From: Spyradosoma sp004558035
GTDB lineage: Bacteria; Verrucomicrobiota; Verrucomicrobiia; Opitutales; UBA953
Length of the DNA: 64,000 nt
Assembly (NCBI RefSeq): GCF_050314555.1
Contig: NZ_JBNPNH010000001.1
Span: 1-64,000, forward strand
Direction of reading: 5' to 3'
The notes beneath the pieces were generated by a model, which was given only the letters and a program-made list of their open reading frames with translations, was not told the DNA's origin and made no database searches. Made by a program: the position numbers and the translations under genes. Of the stretch, positions 18,848 through 26,281 are shown piece by piece; position 1 is the stretch's first letter, and the number at the start of each line of letters is the position of its first letter.

Positions 18848-18922
18848 TGGCGCTCCCGTCGGGACTCGAACCCGAATCGCCGGCTTCGGAGGCCAGAATT
18901 CTATCCATTGAAATACGGGAAC
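18848..18922 (-). tRNA. tRNA-Arg (anticodon CCG)
   Basis: Read on the minus strand, it folds as a full cloverleaf. Acceptor GTTCCCG pairs with CGGGAGC (one G-T pair), followed by discriminator G and encoded CCA. The anticodon stem CTGGC/GCCGG holds loop CTCCGAA with anticodon CCG. The T arm is CGGGTTCGAGTCCCG. It is 75 nt including CCA. Its 5' acceptor strand together with the preceding base is a copy of the abundant CGTTCCCG word. Confidence 0.93.
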
Positions 18923-18982
18923 GCGAATAAAGTGCCTAAGGAAACGCGGGAACGCCGCGCGCGTCAACGCAGAAATCGTCCG

Positions 18983-20659
18983 TCAGCGCGCGAAGCGGCG
19001 GTATTTGATGCGGTGCGGGCGGTCGGCGTCGCGGCCGAGGCGCTTGCGCAGCTCGGCCTCGTAGGACGAATAGTTGCCCTCGTGCCAGTAGATCTGCGAA
19101 TCGCCCTCGAAGGCGAGAATGTGCGTCGCGACGCGGTCGAGGAACCAGCGGTCGTGCGTGATGACGACGGCGCAGCCCGCGAACGCGTTGAGCGCGTCTT
19201 CGAGCGCGCGGATCGTGTTCACGTCGAGGTCGTTCGTCGGCTCGTCGAGCAGCAGCACGTTCGCGCCGCTCTTGAGCATGCGCGCGAGGTGCACGCGGTT
19301 GCGCTCGCCGCCCGAGAGCGAGCCGACGAGCTTCTGCTGCTCCGCGCCCGTGAAGCCGAAGCGCGCCGCATACTGCCGCGCGGGAACGCGCGCGCGCCCG
19401 AGTTCGACGATTTCGTTCCCGTCGGAGATCACTTCCCAGAGCGGCTTCGCGTCGTCGAGCGCGTCGCGCGACTGATCGACGTAGGCGAGCTTCACCGTCT
19501 CGCCGAGCGTGAGCGTTCCCGCGTCGGGCTTTTCCGCGCCCGTGATCATCTTGAAGAGCGTCGTCTTGCCCGCGCCGTTCGGCCCGATGACGCCGACGAT
19601 GCCGCCCGCCGGGAGCGTGAAGTTCACGCGGTCGAGCAGCAGGCGGTCGCCGAAGCCCTTGGTCAGATCCTTCGCGACGAGCACTTTTTCGCCGAGGCGC
19701 GGCCCCGCGGGAATGAAGATTTCCATCGTCTTTTCCTGCTCGCGTTCGTCCTGCGCGAGCATCGTCTCGTAGGCGCGCAGACGCGCCTTGTTCTTCGCGA
19801 GACGGCCGCTCGGCGACGTCGCCGCCCACTGGCGCTCGCGCTCCATCGTCTTGCGGCGCGCGGAGGCGACCTTCTCCTCGGCGGCGAGGCGTTTTTCCTT
19901 CTGTTCGAGCCACGAGGAGTAATTGCCCTTCCACGGAATGCCGTAGCCGCGGTCGATTTCGAGAATCCAGCCCGCGACGTTGTCGAGAAAATAGCGGTCG
20001 TGCGTGATCGCGATGACGGTGCCCTTGTATTGGTGCAGGTGGCGTTCGAGCCAGTCGATCGTCTCGGCGTCGAGGTGGTTCGTCGGCTCGTCGAGCAGCA
20101 GAATGTCGGGCTCGCGCAGGAGCAGCCGGCAGAGCGCGACGCGGCGCTTTTCGCCGCCGGAAAGCGTTCCCGCGAGCGCGTTTTCGTCGGGGCAGCGCAG
20201 CGCGTCCATCGCCATTTCGATGCGCGAATCGAGCTCCCACGCGCCGGAGGCGTCGAGCTTCTCCTGAATTTCGCCCTGGCGGGCGAGGATTTTTTCCTGC
20301 TCGGCGGCGTCTTCGGTCTCGCCGAGCGCGACGAAGGTCTCGTCGTATTCGTCGAGCAGCGCGCGCGTCTCCGCGACGCCTTCCTCGACGCATTCGCGCA
20401 CGGTCTTCGCGGGATCGAGCTTCGGTTCCTGTTCGAGGTAGCCGATCGAGTAGCCGGGCACGCAGGAGACGTCGCCCTCGAACTGCTTGTCCACGCCCGC
20501 CATGATCTTGAGCAGCGTGGATTTGCCGGAGCCGTTCAGCCCGAGCACGCCGATTTTCGCGCCGTAGAAATACGACAGCGAAATGTCCTTCAGAATCGGC
20601 TTTTTCTCGAATCCCTTCGAGAGCCGCGACATCGTGTAAATGATTTTTTCTTCAGCCAT
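18983..20659 (-). CDS. ettA: Energy-dependent translational throttle EttA (ABC-F)
   Basis: Soluble ABC-F ATPase that binds the ribosomal E site and gates the first peptide bond according to the ATP/ADP ratio. It has two ABC domains with P-loops GLNGSGKST and GPNGAGKTT, signatures LSGGEKRRVALCR and LSGGERNRVHLAR, and Walker B LLLDEPTNHLD and LLLDEPTNDLD. The linker matches EttA closely (GYGIPWKGNYSSWLEQKEKR). It has 558 residues from ATG 20659; a start four codons upstream is also possible. There are no membrane segments. Confidence 0.95.
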   Translation of the reverse strand: MAEEKIIYTMSRLSKGFEKKPILKDISLSYFYGAKIGVLGLNGSGKSTLLKIMAGVDKQFEGDVSCVPGYSIGYLEQEPKLDPAKTVRECVEEGVAETRALLDEYDETFVALGETEDAAEQEKILARQGEIQEKLDASGAWELDSRIEMAMDALRCPDENALAGTLSGGEKRRVALCRLLLREPDILLLDEPTNHLDAETIDWLERHLHQYKGTVIAITHDRYFLDNVAGWILEIDRGYGIPWKGNYSSWLEQKEKRLAAEEKVASARRKTMERERQWAATSPSGRLAKNKARLRAYETMLAQDEREQEKTMEIFIPAGPRLGEKVLVAKDLTKGFGDRLLLDRVNFTLPAGGIVGVIGPNGAGKTTLFKMITGAEKPDAGTLTLGETVKLAYVDQSRDALDDAKPLWEVISDGNEIVELGRARVPARQYAARFGFTGAEQQKLVGSLSGGERNRVHLARMLKSGANVLLLDEPTNDLDVNTIRALEDALNAFAGCAVVITHDRWFLDRVATHILAFEGDSQIYWHEGNYSSYEAELRKRLGRDADRPHRIKYRRFAR

Positions 20660-20699
20660 GCCCTCAATCATTCCGTTCCCGCGGATTTTTTCGAGCCGA

Positions 20700-20738
20700 A
20701 AAAAAAACGCGTTTCCCCGGCTTCGAGGAAACGCGTCG
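20700..20738 (-). terminator. Factor-independent terminator after argB
   Basis: A perfect 10-bp stem ACGCGTTTCC/GGAAACGCGT (20707-20716 with 20727-20736) is followed on the minus strand by a long T run. It separates argB from ettA. Confidence 0.85.
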
Positions 20739-20775
20739 CGAGAAAAAGCGAAGCCCGCCGCGGCGGGAACGCGCC

Positions 20776-21723
20776 TCAGGGCTGTTCCGCGGGAGCGCCG
20801 GGAAGCACGACGTCCGGGTGGATGATTTCCGTGCCGACGCCCTTGTCCGTGAAGATTTCCAGAAGCAGCGAGTGCGGCGTGCGCCCGTCGATGAAGTGCA
20901 CGCGGCGGACGCCGCTCTGCAGCGCACGCACGGCGGAATCCACCTTCGGGATCATTCCCGCGGAAATCACGCCGGTGCGCTTCAGTTCCGGCACTTCGTG
21001 CACGCGCAGGGTCGAAATCAGAGTGCTCGGATCCTTCGGATTCGCGAGCAGCCCGGGAACGTCGGACATGAACACGAGACGGCGCGCCTTGAGCGCGCTC
21101 GCCACGGCGCTCGCCGCCGCGTCCGCGTTCGTGTTGTAGGGGCGGTCGTTCTCGTCGAGCGCGATCGGCGAAATGACGGGAATCTTCCCCTCCGCGAGCG
21201 CCTTTTTGATGAGCTTGGTCTTCACCGACTTGATTTCGCCGACGAACCCGAGATCGACGGCGTTCCCGTCGTCGTCGCGCGCGCTCATCTTTTCACAGAG
21301 ATTGACGAGATTGCCCGGCATGCCGAGCGCGTCCCCGTTGCGCCGCGCGATCATCGCGCAGATGTCGGCGTTGATTTCGTTGTTCAGCGTGGACTCGACG
21401 ATGCGGATGGTCTTTTCGTCCGTCACGCGGATGCCGTTGCGCCACTGCGGCACGATGCCGGAGCGTTCCATGGCGCGGGAAATCGCCTTGCCGCCGCCGT
21501 GCACGACGACGACCTTGATGCCGACGCTGTTGAGAAAAACGATGTCCGCCGCGACGCGCTCCCGCACCTCGGGATCGTCCGAATCCATGAAGCTTCCGCC
21601 GTACTTGACGACGAAGATCGAGTCGTGGAAACGCTGAATGTAAGGAAGCGCCTCCAGCAGGACGCGCGCTTTCGCGATGAGTTCGGATTCGTTGACCATG
21701 ATGTTCTGAAAAGCGGAAAGCAT
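20776..21723 (-). CDS. argB: Acetylglutamate kinase
   Basis: ArgB phosphorylates N-acetyl-L-glutamate in the second step of arginine synthesis. Amino-acid-kinase fold motifs are present: VVKYGGSFMDS, VVVHGGGKAI, the substrate segment RNGIRVTDEKT, and ISAGMIPKVDSAVRAL near the C-terminus. It has 315 residues from the start at 21723; a second ATG at 21699 gives 307 residues and is equally plausible. No other arginine gene is beside it, so it appears to be a single transcription unit. Confidence 0.95.
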   Translation of the reverse strand: MLSAFQNIMVNESELIAKARVLLEALPYIQRFHDSIFVVKYGGSFMDSDDPEVRERVAADIVFLNSVGIKVVVVHGGGKAISRAMERSGIVPQWRNGIRVTDEKTIRIVESTLNNEINADICAMIARRNGDALGMPGNLVNLCEKMSARDDDGNAVDLGFVGEIKSVKTKLIKKALAEGKIPVISPIALDENDRPYNTNADAAASAVASALKARRLVFMSDVPGLLANPKDPSTLISTLRVHEVPELKRTGVISAGMIPKVDSAVRALQSGVRRVHFIDGRTPHSLLLEIFTDKGVGTEIIHPDVVLPGAPAEQP

Positions 21724-21777
21724 AGGCTTTCGGGAAAAAACTACAATTTAAAACATGCGCGCGGAACGGGCGCGGGA

Positions 21778-21877
21778 GGAGGTTATGAGGTGACGAGGTT
21801 ATGGAGGTTGATTGCGTTTCGCTTCGCCGAAAAGATTTTCGAAAAATTTCGCGAGGCGCAATTCATGACTCCATAAG
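21778..21877. repeat. Low-complexity GGTTATGAGG repeat, copy 1
   Basis: GAGGTTATGAGG/GAGGTTATGGAGG units are followed by a TTCGCTTCGCCGAAAAGATTTTC segment (part shown) and an inverted end near 21865. A closely related block lies at 23291-23438, on the other side of the acyltransferase gene. Confidence 0.7.
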
Positions 21878-21890
21878 CGCCGCCGCGTCC

Positions 21891-23231
21891 TCAGCCGAGG
21901 AAGATTTTCGGCTTGGGCAGGACCGCGTAGAGCGCGCGCACGACGACGTAGGTCGCCGCGAACGCGAACGCCGCCGAGACCGGAATCTGCGCTTCGAGCG
22001 GCACGCCGAGCTTCGTCGCGAGCACGTAGCTCGGCCCGACGAAGAAATAGTGCGCGCAATAGACGCCGAAGCCGAGCCTGCCCAGCGTCGCGAGGAAATC
22101 CGCGAAGCGCCCCGGCGCGAGACGGATTTTCGAAATCAGCAGGAAGAGCGCCGCGCTCGAGATCACGACGTTCAGCGAGCAGTAGGTCCAGAAAAGCTCC
22201 ACCATCGGCTCCGCCTGAAACGCCTTCGCGGTCGCGACGATTGCCTCGGGCGACGTTCCCGCGACGCCCGTCGCGAGCGCGGCGATTTTTTCCGAGAGGA
22301 CGCCGCCTTCGCGCAGCGCGGAAAAGACTTCCGGATTGTCGAGACTTCCCGCCAGGCGCACCCAGAAGAAGCCGACGAACGTCAGCAGCGTTCCCGCCGC
22401 GAGCGCGGGCAGCGCGACGGCGAGCGCCTTCTTCACGGGGATTTCGAGCGAGAGGCGCGCGAGCACGTGCCCGAGCAGCAAGTAGCCGTTGAAGCCCGCG
22501 AACGCGTAGAACAGCCCGAAGGCGTTCCACGAGCACGTGCCGAAAAGATAGCCGGCGCCGAAGGGCAGATGCGGCGTCAGAAAAACGTCCGCGTAGGGCA
22601 GCACGAGCGTCGCGCCCCAGACGCCGAGGAACGCGAGCTTCGAGCGCATCGACGCCTTTTCGACCCACGCCGAGAAAATCGGCAGGTAGAGGTAGAGCCC
22701 GAAAAGCATGTACACGTACCACAGGTGCACGGAAAAATAGTTGAACGAGAACGGCACGGTCGCGAGCGTCGCCAGCGCGGAGCCGAGCGTCGTTTCCGGG
22801 CCGGCGCCGTCGTTCATGAAGCCCGAATACGGGAAGAACGTCGTCGTGAGCTCGCGCGCGGCCTCGGGCGTGTCCGTGACGAGGCCCGCGAACCACGGGA
22901 ACAGCGTGTAGAGCGCGGACCAGATCAGGGACGGAAAGAGCACGCGCGGAATGCGCTTTTTGTAGAATCCGCCGAGACCCGGCTCGCGCACGGGCAGAAG
23001 CAGCGCGCCCGTGATCATCACGAACAGCGGCACGCACGGGCGCAGCATCGAGCCCCAGATCGCGCCCCAGCGGACGAACTCCGGATTGCTCAGCGATTCT
23101 GGAGAGCAGTTGAACGGGTCGCACGCGTGGCACGCGACGACGAGAAACATGGCGATCCAGCGCGCGCAGTCGATCCACGCGATGTGCGGGCGCGCTCCCG
23201 CGCCGGAAACGGAAATGTCGTTCGTTTTCAT
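21891..23231 (-). CDS. Membrane acyltransferase-3 family protein
   Basis: Integral membrane O-acyltransferase (acyltransferase-3/OafA/WecH type) that usually moves acetyl groups onto cell-surface sugars. The family start is clear: an N-terminal helix WIDCARWIAMFLVVACHA with the catalytic-type histidine, then RPCVPLFVMITGALLL. About ten hydrophobic segments span the 446 residues. The acceptor is unknown. The gene is flanked on both sides by related low-complexity repeats (21778-21877 and 23291-23438), as if it sat in a cassette, but its base composition and CGGGAACG content match the chromosome. Confidence 0.85.
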   Translation of the reverse strand: MKTNDISVSGAGARPHIAWIDCARWIAMFLVVACHACDPFNCSPESLSNPEFVRWGAIWGSMLRPCVPLFVMITGALLLPVREPGLGGFYKKRIPRVLFPSLIWSALYTLFPWFAGLVTDTPEAARELTTTFFPYSGFMNDGAGPETTLGSALATLATVPFSFNYFSVHLWYVYMLFGLYLYLPIFSAWVEKASMRSKLAFLGVWGATLVLPYADVFLTPHLPFGAGYLFGTCSWNAFGLFYAFAGFNGYLLLGHVLARLSLEIPVKKALAVALPALAAGTLLTFVGFFWVRLAGSLDNPEVFSALREGGVLSEKIAALATGVAGTSPEAIVATAKAFQAEPMVELFWTYCSLNVVISSAALFLLISKIRLAPGRFADFLATLGRLGFGVYCAHYFFVGPSYVLATKLGVPLEAQIPVSAAFAFAATYVVVRALYAVLPKPKIFLG

Positions 23232-23290
23232 GCCGGAGACTCTATCCGCGGACGTTCCCGCGCCTCAACGCTTTTTCGCGCGCGCGCGAA

Positions 23291-23438
23291 AGGTGATGAA
23301 GTGATGGAGTTATGAGGTTATGGAGGTTCTTTGCGCTCGGCTTCGCCGAAAGGATTTCAGAAAAACTCTTTCGCGAAGCGAAACGCAATCAACTTCATAA
23401 CCTCATAACCTCCATAACCTCGTCACCTTCATCACCTT
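23291..23438. repeat. Low-complexity inverted repeat, copy 2
   Basis: Left arm GGTGATGAAGTGATGGAG then TTATGAGGTTATGGAGGTT (23291-23328). Right arm 23393-23438 is its near reverse complement (CATAACCTCATAACC then TCCATAACCTCGTCACC). Between them is a TTCGCCGAAAGGATTTC segment also seen in copy 1. It could form a long hairpin upstream of the acyltransferase gene and past the end of topB. Confidence 0.8.
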
Positions 23439-23443
23439 TTCCA

Positions 23444-26080
23444 TCAGGAAACCTGGATGTCCGCGTCGTCGTTGGGGCGGATGCCGGAGCCGGACGCCGG
23501 CTTCTTGATCAGACGGCGGCGGGCGGGAGTCTTCTTTTCCGTCTTTTCGGTCTTCGGCTTGGCTTCGCGCGGCGGGAACTCGAAGCGCACCTTCGAGGAA
23601 TTTTTCCCGAGGCACAGAAACGCGTCGAAGGGCCGTTTCGTGCGGTTGGAGACGAAGCCTTTGATGAGATCCGTCTTGCCCTCGCTCAGCAGCTTGCTCA
23701 CCTGCTCCGCCGTGATTTCGGCGCCGAGCATTTTCTTCGCCATCGAGAACGGCGCGATTTTGAGCGTCTTGGTCACGTCCGCCGGATTCGGGCGATAGCC
23801 GAACGGCGTGTCGTAGATCTTGAGCTTCGTCGCGGGGCATTCGCCGACGACGGGCGCGCCCGCGTAGTCGAACGCCGCGGCATCCGCGTCGCCCTCGCGT
23901 TCCGGGAACACGAAGACCGAGCGCAACAGTCCGCTCTCGTTTTTCTCGAGCTTGAGCTTGGCGGTGAACGGCTTGCCGAAGCGCGACTTGAAGTCGGAAA
24001 TCGGTCCGATCTCGCCGTCGGCAATCAGGGCGCGCACTTCGTCGAGCGTTAGGTTGTGGCCGCTGGCGTTCTTGTAGACGACGAGCGCCGGGAACGCGCG
24101 GTTGTTCGCGCTCGCGACGGTGTCCTGAGAGCGGTAAAGGCGGTAGTTTTCCAGAATCGGCTTGCCGTCGGTCGGAGAGACGATGTCCGTCTCCGTCCAC
24201 TGGTCGTCCCCGCCGTCGGCGCCGACCTTTTCGACGATCTGCGTCGCGAGCGCGACGATGCCCTTCATGAAGTCCTTGCGGGAACGCTTGCCCTCGGCGA
24301 CTTCCTGCAGCTGGAATTCCCACTCGCCCGTCAGCACGGGACTCGTGAGAATCTCCACGCCCGCGACCTTGAGGAACGCCATGAGCTGCTCCGCCTTGAT
24401 GGTCGGTACGAGGTCGCGCCCGGCGCGCTCGACGTATTTCGTCTTGATGAGGTGGTCGATGATGCCCGCGCGCGTCGCCGGCGTGCCGAGACCGCGCTCC
24501 TTCATCGCGAGGGCGAGCTCTTCGTCCTCGACGAATTTTCCGGCGCTTTCCATGGCGGCGAGCAGCGTCGCTTCCGTGTAGCGCGGCGGCGGTTTCGTGG
24601 CTTCCTCCTGACACTGGATTTCGTTGACCTTCGCGGTCGCGGGAACGCCGTCGGCGTCGGTCACGGGCGGCAGGTTGTCCTCGGGCTTGCCCTCGTCCCT
24701 GCCGTAAACTTCCTTCCAGCCGGGAACGACGAGCACCTTGCCTTCGGTCTTGAAGTCGTGCCCGGCGACGTTCGTCATGCGCGTCGTCACGTCGAATTCC
24801 GCCGGCGGGAAGAACACGGCGACGAAGCGGCGGACGACCATGTCGTAGATTTTCTCCTCGTCGGGAGCGAGCGCGCCCTTCGGCGGCTGGTCGGTCGGAA
24901 TGATCGCGAAGTGATCGGAAATTTCCTTGTTGTTGAAGATGCGGCGGTTCGGACGCACCCAGCCGTTTTCGACGACGCGCGCGGCGAATCCGCCGACGTT
25001 CCCGCGGACTTCGAGAGCCTCGAGCGTGCGGCGGCAGGTGCCGAGATAATCCTCCGGAAGCGCGCGCGAATCCGTGCGCGGGTACGTCGTCGCCTTGTGC
25101 TTTTCGTAAAGCGCCTGGGCGATCTGGAGCGTCTTCGTCGCGGGGAAGCCGAAGCGCTTGTTCGCCTCGCGCTGCAGCGTCGTCAGGTCGTAGAGGCGCG
25201 GGCAGGCTTCCGTCGTGTGCTTCTTTTCTTCGGAGACCGTTCCCGTCCCGGCGGCGCGGCAGGCGGCGTACACGGCTTCCGCCTGGGACTTGTTCCAGAC
25301 GCGGTCCGCCTTGTCGCCGCTTTCGGATTCGGGCGCGTTCTTGTCGGGCTTCCGGAAGTCCGGACGCTGATAGACGCCTTCGTACGTTCCCGCGGCGAGC
25401 TGAAATTCGCCGACGATGCGCCAATAGCCCTTGGGCGTGAAATTGCGGATGTCGAGCTCGCGCTGAACGATGAGCGAAAGCGTCGGCGTCTGCACGCGCC
25501 CGACGGTGGCGACCTGCCCCTTGCCCGCCGGCGAGGTGCGCAGCGTGACGGCGCGCGTGCCGTTCATGCCGATGAGCCAGTCCGATTCCGCGCGGCAGCG
25601 CGCCGCCTCGCAGAGGTCGAACTTGTCCTCGCCCGCGAGAAGATGCTCGAAGCCGTCGCGGACGGCGCTCGGCGTCATGCTCGTGAGCCAGAGGCGCTTC
25701 GTCGGCTTCGCGCATTTCGCGAGGTCGTAGATGTACGCGAAGATCAGCTCGCCCTCGCGCCCCGCGTCGCACGCGTTGACGACGCAGCCGACGTCCGCGC
25801 GCTCCATCAGGCGCTTGAGCTTGTTGAACTGCTCCTTCGCGCCGCGTTCCGCCGAGGGCTTGATCTTGAATTTCTCGGGAAGAATCGGGAGCGTCTTGCG
25901 CGACCAGCGTTTCAGCTTCGCGTCGTAATCGTCGGGATCGCACAGCGAAACCAGATGCCCGACGGCAGAGGAGATGACGTATTCGGCGTTCTCGAAAACG
26001 TCGCCTTTCGCGGGCACCTTCAGCACTTTCGCGATGTCCTTCGCGACCGACGGTTTTTCAGCGATGACCAAAGACTTCAT
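23444..26080 (-). CDS. topB: DNA topoisomerase III (type IA)
   Basis: Type IA topoisomerase that passes single strands to resolve recombination and replication intermediates. The Toprim domain has VIAEKPSVAKDIAKVL at the N-terminus and ACDAGREGELIFAY. The catalytic tyrosine lies in TTYPRTDSRALP (about Y333). The C-terminal third holds two beta-rich repeat domains (TLDEVRALIADGEIGPISDF and ITAEQVSKLLSEGKTDLIKG) and ends in a Lys/Pro-rich tail. Its 878 residues are typical of TopB with C-terminal repeats. Next genes on the strand are transcribed separately. Confidence 0.93.
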   Translation of the reverse strand: MKSLVIAEKPSVAKDIAKVLKVPAKGDVFENAEYVISSAVGHLVSLCDPDDYDAKLKRWSRKTLPILPEKFKIKPSAERGAKEQFNKLKRLMERADVGCVVNACDAGREGELIFAYIYDLAKCAKPTKRLWLTSMTPSAVRDGFEHLLAGEDKFDLCEAARCRAESDWLIGMNGTRAVTLRTSPAGKGQVATVGRVQTPTLSLIVQRELDIRNFTPKGYWRIVGEFQLAAGTYEGVYQRPDFRKPDKNAPESESGDKADRVWNKSQAEAVYAACRAAGTGTVSEEKKHTTEACPRLYDLTTLQREANKRFGFPATKTLQIAQALYEKHKATTYPRTDSRALPEDYLGTCRRTLEALEVRGNVGGFAARVVENGWVRPNRRIFNNKEISDHFAIIPTDQPPKGALAPDEEKIYDMVVRRFVAVFFPPAEFDVTTRMTNVAGHDFKTEGKVLVVPGWKEVYGRDEGKPEDNLPPVTDADGVPATAKVNEIQCQEEATKPPPRYTEATLLAAMESAGKFVEDEELALAMKERGLGTPATRAGIIDHLIKTKYVERAGRDLVPTIKAEQLMAFLKVAGVEILTSPVLTGEWEFQLQEVAEGKRSRKDFMKGIVALATQIVEKVGADGGDDQWTETDIVSPTDGKPILENYRLYRSQDTVASANNRAFPALVVYKNASGHNLTLDEVRALIADGEIGPISDFKSRFGKPFTAKLKLEKNESGLLRSVFVFPEREGDADAAAFDYAGAPVVGECPATKLKIYDTPFGYRPNPADVTKTLKIAPFSMAKKMLGAEITAEQVSKLLSEGKTDLIKGFVSNRTKRPFDAFLCLGKNSSKVRFEFPPREAKPKTEKTEKKTPARRRLIKKPASGSGIRPNDDADIQVS

Positions 26081-26214
26081 GGCAAAATGAAAAATTGAAT
26101 TTAAAGGGAAACCTTCGCCTAACGCCCCCGTCTTTGCAAGAGAAAAGAAAAAGGCGTTCCCGCGCCCCGCGGAAAGCGCCCGAGGGCGGACGCGGGAGCG
26201 AAAGCGGGACGAAG

Positions 26215-26262
26215 AAAGGCCGGAGAGCCCGAAAGCGGTCCGCTTCCGAACTCCCCGACCTT
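26215..26262 (-). terminator. Long hairpin downstream of rho
   Basis: A 21-nt imperfect stem (26218-26238 with 26240-26260, single-base tip) follows the stop of the minus-strand rho gene. The minus strand then reads TTTCTTC, a weak U tract. It may be a terminator or an RNA-stabilising hairpin. Confidence 0.6.
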
Positions 26263-26281
26263 TCGGGCGCCCCGGCGTTCC

